From Sweltsa coloradensis (lineage: Eukaryota > Arthropoda > Insecta > Plecoptera > Chloroperlidae), in assembly GCA_024449915.1 (NCBI GenBank), contig JAMZAV010000909.1, positions 1 through 64,000 on the forward strand: 64,000 bases of DNA. Reading direction: 5' to 3'. A program made the translations under genes and the position numbers. This document shows positions 32,501-43,502 of this stretch, one piece after another. A model generated the notes under the pieces. The model worked only from the letters and a program-made list of their open reading frames with translations. It was not told the origin of the DNA and searched no databases. Within the stretch, counting starts at the first letter, position 1, and each line of letters opens with the position of its first letter.

Positions 32501-35500
32501 CAGTTATGTTCCTTAATTGTTCTGTTAAGACGTAATAATATACTAATTAGCAATTAAACACCAGTTATCCTGTGTTCAAATTATAAAAGCACGGGCCCGT
32601 CGTTGTCAGTGGCTGTAAGTTCGCACACTATAAATGGAGCGAACGTGTATTCTTTTATATTTATTGCTAATATTTGAATACTATTTTCTGTAACAGGCAA
32701 TTATTATTTAAAATATTTAAAAATAGAGTTTTGAGTTCGGATCCTACAACAGTCAAAGTTTTTTAACGCAACAAAAGCGCTATTTTTCTATAGTTCATTC
32801 AAATTTTAATTGATTTTCCACGATATTCTTGCTTTTTACAGACAAATTTAAGTTGATTTTTAATGGACTTTATTATTAAAAAAATATTTTCAGAAAACCT
32901 CACATATACACATGACACAAGTTCATAAAGGTGGTTAAATAAATTGATGTACTACTAAATGCTACAAAGTAAAAATAAATGTGCTATGTAATGAAAATTG
33001 AAAATGCTAAAAACAAGTATCCCCATTAATGATCGAAAAACAGAATCCCATTACATTGAAATTAATTGATGATTAAGTTACAAACAGTGGGCTAAAAACA
33101 GAAGTAACCATATCGTGAAAATGTTAGATTAAGTAATTTGGTTGGTGCCCCTGCGTTCCTAAAGTGTTGGTTTAGCTCCAAGCATCCGTGTCATTAAACC
33201 TATTGTAGTTGAACACAAATGTTCAACACTTCCCAGGAGATAATGCCATACATTAAAACTAATTCAATATTGTATTTTGTCGTTGGTGTGTACTTAGCTC
33301 AAACAATGGGGGAATAATCTCCCACAAATTTAATTATTTTGATAATTCTTCTCACCTTTCCCCTTGTGAGTAATTATCAATTAATAATTTCTTCTCACGG
33401 GCGTTTATACTGTGCAAATTTTAAATTAGAAACTTGAGTAGTAACTGTTTTTATCCATGGTTCTATTATTAGAACTGAGTGAATTATTACAAGTTGCAAA
33501 AGACGCTGACTAATTATTTTTTGTCTAGACATTGACAATATGTTTGATGTTTATTAGGTTTTAGGGCGCGTCAACCGTTAGGTCATATTGCGCCTCTTGT
33601 GATAATGTAGTTTATTAGTTATATATATATTTGGATTAAGGACGCATCAACCGTTAGGTCATAATGCACCACTTTAGCCTAGGGGATCTGAGGTGGAGAG
33701 GCCCATGCTGGTCAGAACCAGCCACGGGTAAGGGGAGGAAAGGGAGAATTCTCAAGTCGCGGTCGTCATCGTCTTTGTCATCGTTCGTTGTGTCATTGTC
33801 ATCGTCGCCGGGGGGTCGTCAAGGGAAGGGGGCAAGGTCCCCGACGACGATTGCCAGAGCTCGCCTCTAGTTTTGGGGAGTAAGATACTACCCTCTTACT
33901 AGCTGATGTTTGCGAGGTGGACTTTTTCTCTTGAATCGCCTTGTACTATTAGCAGAGCCATGCTCTGGGCCAATTCTACCCCGGGCCCAGACGGGGGGAG
34001 GGATTCCTGTGAATCATGATTTTAGCATGGATAATAATTTACTGGATAAAAAGTTACTATAAAGCAAAATGGACTCACAAATTATATCGAATGTAAACAT
34101 TATTTTGATGTATACTTATTTTGAAATGTATTTTATAAGTACATTATTGTGTGAAAATGTTGTTTGACGTTGCTTATTGTTTCTTTACAAAAATGTTGGT
34201 AGCAACTTATGCAATTATCAGGTCAAAGGCGAGAAATGAGTGCCTACTTATTAGTTATTTTGAACACCTCGAGATAATTATTCACAAAACATAATGTGTA
34301 TCATCATAGCTTTGAAAACAACACGTATAGTATAACGTCTCGAGAAGACTAGAGAAACTAGGGCGCTTCAACCGGTAAGGTCATATTGCGCCGCTTGTGA
34401 TATTGAAAGTTAATGAAATTAGTTTATTGTGTATTTGATGATTCTAGAATGTTGAGATTGTAAATATTCTCTTCATCAGATTAATTAAGTTTAAGGGCGC
34501 GTCATCCGTTAGGTCATAATGCACCTAGGGGATATGGGGCGGAGGGGCCCATGCTGGTCAGAACCAGCTTCGGGTAGAGGGAGGAAAGGGAGGGTTCTCA
34601 CGTCGCGGCGGTCGTAGTGTCATTGTCGTCGTCGTCGGGGAGGTCTTCAAGTGGAGGAGGAGGGTTCCCCGACGACGATTGCCAGAGCTCGCCTCAAGTT
34701 TCGGGGAGTACATAATTACTATAGCTGATGTTTGCGAGATGGACTTTTCCTCTTTTCTCGCCTTTTACGATTAGCAGAGTGCCTCTGGGCCAAATTCTAT
34801 CCCGGTCCAAGACATAGTATGTAAACTAATATTTATTTATTAACTTTCTTCCAGGACCCGTGCTCTTCCCCGTCTCTCCCGAGGGAACGGAAACTAGCGG
34901 AGTGATCATTGGAGCTTCCGGTTACGGTTTCGTCCCCCCCGGCAGGCAAAGAAGTGAGTAAACTACTTCCGTCACTTTCAAGGTCTTTGCATTTCTCTCT
35001 CACGCTCAGGCACCGCCTTGCGACACTTCAAGGTCCTTGCTGCATGGAAGGCAGTGGGTGACACGCCCGACGAGGCAGTCATTACCTAGGAATTTGCATG
35101 CTATCTGCATGATACTCACTCATTATTATTTGAGTCTTCAAGTTATTGTTTAAAAAACAGTTTTGTAAATACATTATTTAAATTAAAATTTCATGTGTTT
35201 CTCAAATTTGTAAATTCTGAGATTTTGATTAAAAATAAGTTATTTTTAATCCTATTGATCTTGATTTTTTAATTCTATAATTATTTTTTTAATTAAATTC
35301 TCATTAAAATTATTGCATGGCTTTTAAAAAAATCAAATGGCAATTTTGATTAAATGCTTAGAAACTTGTACATAATGTGTATTATTCCACTTGTATATAA
35401 ACTTGCCTTATAACACTATGTCCATGAATTAATTGGCAAAGGTGTATATTTATGTTGCATAATATGACTATCACTGTCACTGCAATTGCAAATAATTACT

Positions 35501-38500
35501 CAAATATCCAAATACTCAATTTCAATTCTATCATTTAAACTTCACAAACAAATTGAAACCGATTGGTTTATTTTTTACTTTACCTGCAAAGAAAACATCT
35601 TATTTTGTGGTAAGTGAATTGCAAAAAAGTAATTTTAATAATTTCAACTTAGTTCGTCTAGAAAGTGTCTGAATGTTGGCTTGTGTACATTGCAATTTCC
35701 TTAGTAACCATTGCTTCCCTCCTTGTATACGCATTTTCACGTATGTTATCCATCTAGCCATCTCACTGCACACACTCGCTAAATCGGCTTCGTTTCATAC
35801 CCCCCTCCATTCCCCCTCTCCCCTGATTATCCCATCACATCACTCACTTTCCCTCTTTCGCCGAGTTTATACGAGGCAATTATTCACTTATTTCACTTTC
35901 CCCCTTTTTCTCGTGTACGAATTACACAGTTGGTGAACAGAAACTACTGCCGCCTTTGCATCAACTTCAATTGTTACATAAACCAACGGGAATTATTGTA
36001 TCAGTACACGCTTTATCTAGGACAAAAAACAACAACAAAACACCTCAAAATTGAGTTCTTGGCGCCTATCAGAACTATTTTTTTAATTATAAATAAATTA
36101 TCGACTTTTGTTTAGTTGTTACAAATCACAAATGATCGTACTAAATTTTGTAATTAAATTTACAAATAAGATATACTTAATCAAATAATCTCAGAACGCT
36201 TACAAGACTTCGATTTAAATAATTAATGTAATTGTTTGTTTGTGTATACGTATAACGTTACAGAGAATATTTAAAAGACTTTTAATCGTGGCGAAATAAA
36301 TGAAAAAAATACCAAAATTAAATGTTCAAGTAGTTTGACATTTTCGCTGTTATAAGAAAAACACATTTTATAGTTATATGTTCCCGAGCGGTTACGTCTT
36401 TCTTGCACGTATTCTCAAACCAAAACATGTTTCTTGTTTCGACAATAATCGTTTAAATAGCTTAAATACCAGTTTAGTTGATATATTTACACAAACCATC
36501 GTTCACTCATCACCATCGATCATCAATCAACAAGATCATTGGAATCATACCACAACGAACCGTAGTAATCAACACATTCTATTCCTTATGTTTATTTATA
36601 GATTAAACTGCTGGAATTTATGGAATCTTCTTCTACTTATCGTCAAGGTAAATAAAATTCCAAAGTACCAAAACAAGCAAATATTTTAACGTTTGCTTAA
36701 ACTAACAAAACTTCTCAATTGATGGCACGGATCCAGCTGATCTGGGTTTTGCCTAACCAACTGTCAAAACTTAACAAAACTACTTACATATATTTTAAGA
36801 CTAGATTACTAACCATACGTATTAACAAAACTAATTAATACGAACTACATGGATGATATTTAATATTATTGTGTCACTAAATGTGCTCGTCTTTTTGTGA
36901 GATTAGCAGGTGAACCTGCTTCTAAGGTTATTGACTCTCAAATGTGAAATAAATTCAAGGATTATAGATCAATGTTTCGATAACGCATGTTGAAAGTTAT
37001 GTTCCAAAAAATAATGCACGACAACTCAGATAGAAAATGTAACAAATTTCGAAATAATTTATCAAACTTGAAACTTGGCAGAGCATGAAGCGATAATAAC
37101 GAACGGTGAATAATTGGCCAAGAACCTGAAATTCTTTCACTGCACGTGTCTTCAGATTCTTGGTTGCATGAGGTGATTGCATCAACGTAAGTTGAAGGTT
37201 GAATGATTGAACCCATCAAATGTTTCAGTACGAAAGACTGTCAGCAGGAGCATTGATAGAAGTTGAAACCCAAAGGATATAAGCTTATTAGGTATTTTTG
37301 GATTAAGGACGCGTCAACCGTTAGGTCATAATGCACCACACTAGCCTAGGGGATATGGGGAGGAGGGGCCCATGCTGTAGAAGAACAAATAGACGCCGTG
37401 AGAAACTAGGGCGCTTCAACTGGTTAGGTCAAATTGCGCCGCCTGTGATATTAAAAGTTAGTGAAATGAGTTTATGGTGTGTTTGATGTTTATAATGTTT
37501 TCTTAGTTCATAAAATAAAATTATGATGGTGATAGAGAATTATTTTGAATAAAAATATTAAATGTGTTTGTTAACATTTCTCACAATCTCACAATGTTGA
37601 AACTTACTTTATTGTTTTATTTGGATAAAGGACGCGTAAACCGTTAGGTCATAATGCACCACTCTAGCCTAGGGGAGGAAAGGGGATTCTCACGTCGCGA
37701 TCGTCATTGTCTTTGTCATCGTTCGTGGAGTCATTGTCGTCATCGTCGTCGAGGGGTCGTCAAGGGAAGGGGGCAAGGTCCCCGACGACGATTGCCAGAG
37801 CTCGCCTCTATTTTTGGGGAGTAAAATACTACCCTTCATACTAGCTGATGTTTGCGAGGTGGACTTTTTCTCTTGAATCGCCTTTTACGATTAGCAGAGC
37901 CATGCTCTGGGCCAATTCTACCCCGGGCTTAGACGGGGGTACATTACAGTCACTTAACTAAACAGTCAATCGAAATTCGTTATTCCGGTCAACTAGTCAA
38001 ACATGAAATGCTGTAAAGATAGTGACACTTAAGATAAATCTTAGTTTACATTTATGATTGAAACTCAAATAACAATCTTGATGGTTTCGTTCATCACTAG
38101 CTTGGCATAATTTAGATTGTTAATGTGCACCTCACCTATAATCCTAAACTTAACATTGGTGACTGGTTAAAAGCATGGTTGTGAGATGATTGTTCATGTT
38201 GATTATTATCTATAGAGCTTTGTCCTTACATGCCGCACTATTTGGCTAAAGGTGGAGGTTTCGATTGCCAAAGGCGATAATAAAACATGTCATAATAATT
38301 ATTATACTTTTTAGCTGTTTTTCTCTCAAGGAGAAGGCAACGCTAGTTCCTGGAATATCTGTCTTACTAAGAAACTATAAATAACGTTGTTGTGTTTTGA
38401 GTTATAACGCCAATTAAAACAACTTAGGCAACTTCCAATTGTTGACCTAACTACTTTTCTCCCATTAAAGTTATTCAAATACACATTTCAAAAACAAGTT

Positions 38501-40141
38501 GTTTTTTATAAATAATTTGAGCCGAACAGTGATATTTTTACCATAGACTATAAATACAAATTACAATTAATTAACAATTCCATTTAATTGTTTACGTAAT
38601 TAGTTTCAATCGAAATAATTCTAGGAAGATTTTGAAACAAGAAGATGCACTGGACAATCAGACGGTGAGACTAGCGCTTCAACCAGTTAATCATATTGCC
38701 GCCTTTATGTTAATTGTTAATTAAATAGTTTATAGTTTTATGGCAAATTGTTTACTAAGTTTCAAATAAATACAATTTGGTGATATAGTATAGCAAAAGC
38801 AAAAGTAGAAAATGATTTATTCGAATGGAATAAATAAACAAATCAATAATACTGTTAGTAAATAGGAATGTGTTAAACTGATTTTGTTAAATATATAATT
38901 TAAAGAGAGATTAATGTGGACAATGATCACATTGGTACATTCTGAGTAATGATGTACGGTTAAGAAGACGTTCCTGAACTCTAGGAACTCAAGACAAGAA
39001 CGTGATTGCGGGTTTGTAATGTTAAGCGTAGCCTCCGACCATGAAAACCCACATAGCAGCCACACAAGCATAAGTTTTGCATGGTAAATCATTTCCATAA
39101 ATCGGCGTGAAGTTAAATGCCCATCATATTAATTAAGCCTGCACTGTAGGCTTTACTTCAAGTAGGACAAATGTGCAACAATACATTTAAACTAAGTATT
39201 TAGCGACTACTTTCACCAATTTTGCTTCAAACTTAATTTTAGTTGTCGTTGTACAAGTTTTATTTCAAGTTTGACAGCTTGTGTTTACCTTTCTATTTAA
39301 TAAAAATAGACAATTTTTTTTTTTAGATTTTTTGGTTTATTTGGATTCAAGGACGCGTCAACCGTTAAGTCATAATGCGCCACTCTAGCCTAGGGGATAT
39401 GGGGAGGAGGGCCATGCTGGTCAGAACAATAGCCATGGGTAAGGGGAGAAAAGTGGGTACACACATCGCGGTCGTCATTGTATTTGTCATCGTTAGGGGT
39501 GTCATTGTCGTCATCGTCGTCGAGGGGTCGTCAAGGGAAGGGGGCAAGGTCCTTGATGACGATTGCCAGAGCTCGCCTCTATTGTCGGGGAGTAAAATAC
39601 TACCCTTCATTCCAGCTGATTTTTGCGAGGTGGACTTTTTCTCTTGAATCGCCTTTTACGATTAGCAGAGCCATGCTCTGGGCCAATTCTACCCCGGGCC
39701 CGGAGGGGGAACAGCAGCTGTTCTTATAATTTTATAATTTCGATATTAAAATTAAATAAATAAATACAATAAAAAACGCGGTTCACACAAGAAATATTTT
39801 GCTAAAATCATGTTTAGAATATATGAAAGTACCAAAAAAACTTCACACACAAACTCGGAAGGAAATTATAGCAGTCGGGTCTAAAAATTCACGTGGCCGA
39901 TTAAAAAATAATTAATTCGAAAACTACTGAACTGTTCGAAATTTTTATGTCACCCTAGTTTCGTACATATTATCACCTAGAAGATCTCAAAACATTATTT
40001 TGTGATGTCAGGTGTCCTTTATTTTATAAATCTTTCCACGATTAACACTTTGTTTATTTTCCAGTTGGGCCTATCTACAACATTCGGCGTCCACAGGGCG
40101 CTAACTTCGCACGGCTCAACTACGGTGGAAGATTTTTTTAA
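29539..40141 (+). CDS. Small secreted protein of unknown function, 99 aa, four exons
   Basis: Exons 29539-29544, 31027-31144, 34855-34953 and 40065-40141 total 300 nt and keep one frame (phases 0, 1, 1) to a TAA. Splice sites: AAG/gtagcg; ctag/GTCG; AGAG/gtaaga; ccag/GACC; AGAA/gtgagt; ccag/TTGG. Residues 1-17 (MKVVLCLVILVAAVSCQ) are a clear signal peptide. Exon 1 codes only Met-Lys, and an intron inside the signal peptide is common in insect cuticle and small secreted protein genes. The mature part is about 82 residues, basic towards its C end, rich in Gly, Pro, Arg and Asn, with no Cys after the signal. It has a Met-rich patch (PMMIMMPNG, about 29-37), GASGYGFVPPG (about 60-70) and a C-terminal NYGGRFF. 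No family recognised. A structural cuticle-like or egg-coat protein fits the composition. A peptide precursor is less likely, since dibasic sites are few and no C-terminal amidation Gly is present. Moderately sure it is a real gene; function unknown. Confidence 0.8.
30135..30528 (-). mobile_element. LINE-B copy in intron 1
   Basis: CAACGACGATGTAAGAAACTAGG, tail, entire 3' UTR and end-of-pol part to TCGAATTCGGGACAGG, antisense to the gene. A 30 bp SINE-A-like scrap (TTATGCGCCACTGTAGAC) lies just left of it. Confidence 0.9.
30529..30697 (-). mobile_element. SINE-A 5' half in intron 1
   Basis: Shortened middle (GTTCTTATACGTCGCCGG) fused to GTGCTCGCCTCTAGTTTCGG and a diverged head to GGGCCTAGACGGGGG. 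Confidence 0.8.
30698..31026. other. End of intron 1
   Basis: AT-rich intron sequence with no repeat seen. The acceptor is TTGTTGTCCTAG at 31015-31026. Confidence 0.6.
31145..31484. other. Intron 2, first part
   Basis: AT-rich, no recognised feature beyond the GTAAGA donor. Confidence 0.6.
31485..31616 (-). mobile_element. SINE-A 3' third in intron 2
   Basis: TTTAAAGTTTTAGTTTATTTGG to GGGTAGGGGGAGGAACG. 5'-truncated; antisense to the gene. Confidence 0.9.
31617..33556. other. Intron 2, single-copy part
   Basis: About 1.9 kb of AT-rich sequence with no gene, RNA or repeat family recognised. One of the longest repeat-free stretches in the window. Confidence 0.55.
33557..33622 (-). mobile_element. 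LINE-B-type 3' tail, variant
   Basis: TTTTAGGGCGCGTCAACCG, GGTCATATTGCGCCTCTTG, GATAATGTAGTTTATTAG. A SINE-A follows at once. The same pair occurs at 47896-48363. Confidence 0.8.
33624..33997 (-). mobile_element. SINE-A, reference full-length copy (intron 2)
   Basis: One of the cleanest copies, used as reference. On the + strand, in order: tail ATTTGGATTAAGGACGC; core CAACCGTTAGGTCATA; GGTCAGAACCAGCCACGGG; TCGCGGTCGTCATCG-type GTC/ATC tract; CCCCGACGACGATTGCCAG; GCTCGCCTCTAGTTTTGGGG; CTAGCTGATGTTTGCGAGG; GAATCGCCTTGTACTATTAGC; hairpin CAGAGCCATGCTCTG; terminal CCCGGGCCCAGACGGGG. In sense (minus) the head has an A-box-like TGGCCCAGAGC and, about 24 nt on, a B-box-like GATTCAAGAG, so a Pol III, tRNA-derived origin is plausible. 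A strong CAGAGC-ATG-GCTCTG hairpin overlaps it, however. No coding function. Confidence 0.9.
33998..34347. other. Intron 2, single-copy part
   Basis: AT-rich, nothing recognised. Confidence 0.55.
34348..34449 (-). mobile_element. LINE-B 3' end in intron 2
   Basis: GACTAGAGAAACTAGGGCG, complete tail, then about 50 bp of 3' UTR to GTATTTGATGATTC. The usual CGACG string is missing at its 3' junction. Confidence 0.85.
34482..34814 (-). mobile_element. SINE-A next to the exon 3 acceptor
   Basis: AATTAAGTTTAAGGGCGCGTC to ATCCCGGTCCAAGACA. It ends 40 bp before exon 3, so the branch site (an ACTAAT-like string at about 34826) and the pyrimidine tract lie in the short remaining host sequence. Confidence 0.85.
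34954..37287. other. Intron 3, single-copy part
   Basis: About 2.3 kb with no repeat. Frames of 60-100 codons (35673-35936, 36378-36689) lack splice-consistent borders, domains or codon bias, and I do not call them. Confidence 0.55.
37288..37377 (-). mobile_element. SINE-A 3' end in intron 3
   Basis: TTTTTGGATTAAGGACGCG to GGGCCCATGCTG, then a LINE-B begins 10 bp on. Confidence 0.85.
37388..37571 (-). mobile_element. LINE-B 3' fragment in intron 3
   Basis: AGACGCCGTGAGAAACTAGG, tail, shortened 3' UTR. Confidence 0.9.
37611..37938 (-). mobile_element. SINE-A copy in intron 3
   Basis: TTTTATTTGGATAAAGGACG to CCGGGCTTAGACGGGGG. About 55 bp including GGTCAGAACCAGCC is deleted between CCTAGGGG and AGGAAAGG. 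Confidence 0.9.
37939..38652. other. Intron 3, single-copy part
   Basis: AT-rich, nothing recognised. Confidence 0.55.
38653..38964 (-). mobile_element. LINE-B 3' fragment, old copy
   Basis: CAGACGGTGAGACTAGCGC, tail with AACCAGTTAATCATATTGCC, long diverged 3' UTR to TGATGTACGGTTAAG. Confidence 0.8.
38965..39325. other. Intron 3, single-copy part
   Basis: No recognised feature. A minus-strand 93-codon frame here overlaps LINE-B debris and looks like chance. Confidence 0.5.
39326..39709 (-). mobile_element. SINE-A full-length copy in intron 3
   Basis: GGTTTATTTGGATTCAAGGACG to GGGCCCGGAGGGGG, of the GTCGTCATCGTCGTCGAGGGG subtype also found at 43793 and 52433. Confidence 0.92.
39710..40064. 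other. End of intron 3
   Basis: AT-rich. Acceptor TTTGTTTATTTTCCAG at 40049-40064 with a good pyrimidine tract. Confidence 0.65.
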
Positions 40142-40282
40142 ATCAAGAAACTATACCTAGAATAGTTATATCATTAATAATTTATGCCAATCATATCGCC
40201 CATACGACCCGAAAAAGAAAAAGTTTCAGATCTTTTTGAAACGAGAAAAACATTCGTAGATTTTTTTTAAACTCAAAATTAA

Positions 40283-40292
40283 AATAAATAAA
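40283..40292 (+). promoter_or_regulatory. Poly(A) signals of the secreted-protein gene
   Basis: Overlapping AATAAA hexamers at 40283-40288 and 40287-40292, about 145 bp after the stop codon and the first such signals on the sense strand. Confidence 0.65.
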
Positions 40293-40300
40293 CATTAGTA

Positions 40301-42284
40301 GTGTTATGTAATGACCATAGTATGATGTTATCTAGATGAACCAAAAGACTTGCGTTATCTAGATTACATTGTCTTGTACAGTATATCAAACCATTTTCTT
40401 GAATACGTAATAATGATTATGTCCATTTACGTAACATTTCCCCGAAAAGGAATTGGTACAACGTTATGCCACTAGAAGGCGCTAAACTCAATACGTGGAT
40501 CCATATACAATCTCCGTATGGTTGTCAATGCCATCTATTGGAATATTGCAGTACCAAAATAACGTTTTGAGGTTAGTCACATAAATACAAACATTATAAC
40601 GGCTGTTTGATGCATAAAATCACCAACAAAAAAATAAGAAAGTATGCCTATATCTGTACGGTTCAAAATTCACGATTCACGTCTTTTTCCTAGTTGAGAT
40701 GTAAAAACGTCAATTGATTTTCATGTAACGTCAACGATTCGTTTCGTGAAAATACTTCATTTCAATCACGTATTAGGCTGTGAGATTGGTTGTGTAACAC
40801 TACTAATGGTTTTTGCATTTAATCCTATTTCATTGCTGAAATTCAAGTAACAAATAAGACAACTTCATACATTTTTTTAGTTATTATTTTCCCGTGGTGT
40901 ATGAATATACTAGAATGGACGTTTCACCTGTACAGATTGGTACAGTAGATTTGCATAGTCATTTTTCCTGTAAAAATAATACCATTCGTTTTTCTAAACA
41001 GCAAAGAAACATTACTATTGTTGTATTCAAAGTTTTCTCCTTTTTCACATAGTTGTGTTTAGTTTCTGATACGGTAGTGTTAATTATGAAAATTATATAC
41101 AAAATTAGGAAATGACAATGAAAAATATGTAAAATTTAGGTTGACCTTATCTATAATAAGTATGCCTGTGTATGGTGACGCCTATGGTGATATGTACCTC
41201 CAGTGATTACATCAACTTTCTGTAACAAGTAATTCCTTCACTGTTCTTTGTCACTTATGCAAATCTATTGAGAGTGAAGGTCGTCTAGGTTTTGTGAGTG
41301 TGTGTATGTGAGTAGAGTATGAGAAAGATTTTAGTATAATAAGCTAGTCATGAACAAATGGTTAACATCTGTTAGAAACTTAAATTTCAATAAATTCCTA
41401 GCTATTCTTCTCTAAGAAAGTGTTTAAACACTCCAATATCTGCTAACTCATACACAATGTATACCTACTCTTTATGACACTTTCTTTGTTAAGAAACGAA
41501 ACAACGAATGTATAATCAGCAAACTATAAAATATTACTTTATCAATTATTTATCAATTTCCAGTAGTACTTCAAGTAGAATGTTAATACTAATTGTTTCA
41601 AGTGTAAAACAATAACGCCGTAATTAGTACGGTACAAACAAAACCAGCTAAATATATTTTTACAGCTCTTGTAAAAATACAATTAAACATTCTGTTTTCT
41701 TCCATGATGACGTATAGCACGTTAACGCAATCTAATTAGATTAATTAGTTAACTTTCTGAATTTGTTCAACAGGCATGTACGATATTATTTATGAACATG
41801 TGATATCATTTATAAATATTCATTTCTTCTTTAAACTTCTCTGCTTCAACGAGAAAGATTGATTTATAAATTCTCATGAATTTCATCAAAAAACAATCGA
41901 CAATTGTTGAAGTGTGTTTAGTGTATAAACAATCATACAATGTAACTTATGATGATTTTGAATCGTGTTGTTGAAATAAACGATAGTTTTTTTTAAAAGA
42001 AATTGAATGATGTTGCAAATTGTTTTATAACCTTGATCCTTGTTCCTACTCACTCAAAACACGTGAAAGTGTGAAACTACTTTCGAAGAATTTTCTAAGT
42101 TTCTTGATTGTAAGTGTTTAGTAACTCAAAGTAATGAGCAACCGTTATGGTGCTTAATATGCATATTTGTTATTTTAATTGGGAAAAGTATTCTAACACG
42201 ACCAACAACAATAATAGTCAAACAAAATACATTAAAACGTCTTGAGTGCCTTTACAAATCAATCAATAAAAATAATTACGCAAT
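40301..42284. other. Repeat-free flank downstream of the gene
   Basis: About 2 kb with no SINE-A or LINE-B and no recognised exon. Contains a CTCF-like site (separate entry). Confidence 0.55.
40469..40483 (+). promoter_or_regulatory. CTCF-like motif
   Basis: CCACTAGAAGGCGCT fits the CTCF core (CCASYAGRKGGCRSY) at 14 of 15 positions, about 330 bp past the stop codon. CTCF binding is conserved in most arthropods. A chance match or remnant of a transposon end cannot be excluded. Confidence 0.3.
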
Positions 42285-42512
42285 TTACGACAACGACGTG
42301 AGAAACTAGGGCGCTTTAACCAGTTAGGTCATATTGCGCAGCCTGTGATATTGAAAGTATAGATGAAATGAGTTTATGGAGTGTTTGATGATTGTATTGT
42401 TTTCTAAGTTTATAAAAGACAAGAACATGATCAGATATAATATTAATACTAATAACAAAACAAAAAATGATTTATTTAAAAAAAATGTGGTTGATGTGAA
42501 TCAAAACTCTGT
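42285..42512 (-). mobile_element. LINE-B 3' fragment
   Basis: ACGACAACGACGTGAGAAACTAGG, tail, 3' UTR to about GATGTGAATCAAAACTC. Confidence 0.9.
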
Positions 42513-42987
42513 TTCAATAATAACTACAAAGTTTTTGTTGTTACAGTTTGACATTTTTAAATGTTAAAGAAAAAATCAGGGAGAAGATCTTTTTCTTGTA
42601 TTTTTTTTAAATATATCTTTTCAATCTATAAGTTAACATGGTTACATACAAGTCACGGTAAATAAATTTTCGTACAGCTCAAGTTTTGTATATACAACGT
42701 GCAGCCACTAACGTTTTCTAGCAATAGCTTGACGAAATATTTTCTTTGATACGAGTTAGAAAGAACAGTTAAAATGTTGTGTTTAATGTGCGCTCTCTAG
42801 GAAGGCTAGTACTTATAACGTGACATGGATGGACGGGTTTAGAGAGGTTTACAGGCCTGTGTCTCAACTACCGAGAGAAATTATTTCATTTTTCCGCTTT
42901 TATGAGTTTCGTTAGGTAAGGTTTTTAGTGTTGTGTATAGACGGGCGATGTTAGCTAATCTATGCGGTGGGCATTGGAGCGAAGGGC
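42513..42987. other. No gene recognised
   Basis: Single-copy-looking AT-rich DNA. Confidence 0.5.
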
Positions 42988-43004
42988 GGGGGGGGGGGGG
43001 GGGG
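42988..43004. repeat. G17 homopolymer
   Basis: Run of 17 G's directly before a SINE-A tail, where other copies have T's. Confidence 0.85.
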
Positions 43005-43381
43005 TTTTAAAAATTAATGTGGATTAAGGGCGCGTCAACCATTAGGTCACTTTACGGCACTATAGCCTAGGAGATATAGGGAGGAGGGTCCCATGCTGTT
43101 CAGAACCAGCCACATGTAGGGGGAGGAAGGGGGGTTTCTCAAGTCGCGGTCGTCTTTGTCTTTGTCATCGTTCGTTGTGTCATTGTCATCGTCGCCGGGG
43201 GGTCGTCAAGGGAAGGGACAAGGTAATCGACGACGATTGCCAGAGCTCGCCTCTAGTTTCGGGGAGTAAGATACTCCACTCTTTCTAGCTGATGTTTGCG
43301 AGATGTATTTTTTCTCTTGAATCGCCTTTTGATTAGCAGAGCCATGCTCTAAGCCAATTCTACACCGGGCCCAGACGGGGG
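43005..43381 (-). mobile_element. SINE-A full-length copy
   Basis: TTAATGTGGATTAAGGGCGCG to GGGCCCAGACGGGGG. Confidence 0.92.
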
Positions 43382-43417
43382 TCCTAAGCTAAGAATATGA
43401 TGGATTTAGTTCATATC

Positions 43418-43490
43418 AAAACTTATACCTAAAGCGGGAATTGCACCCCGTTTAAAAGCAGAGATTCTAACCAAAATACCAACAAAATGA
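43418..43490 (-). other. tRNA-like sequence
   Basis: Minus strand: GGTATTTTGGTTAGAATC (A-box position) and GGGGTGCAATTCCCGC (T arm with a paired stem). Degenerate; pseudogene or retroposon head at best. Confidence 0.3.
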
Positions 43491-43502
43491 AAGAATTTCC
43501 CA

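Noticed and set aside
33624..33997. SINE-A as a non-autonomous Helitron
   Set aside because: There is a hairpin near one end, but no TC start or CTRR end, and the A-rich end plus 25 bp target duplication at 45450-45877 fit target-primed retroposition.
35673..36689. Open frames of 60-103 codons in intron 3
   Set aside because: No domain, no splice-consistent ends, and AT-rich codon use like the rest of the intron.
29539..40141. Neuropeptide precursor
   Set aside because: One RR and a few GR sites exist, but the order of sites does not give repeated or amidated peptides and the C terminus lacks an amidation signal. Kept only as a weak alternative.
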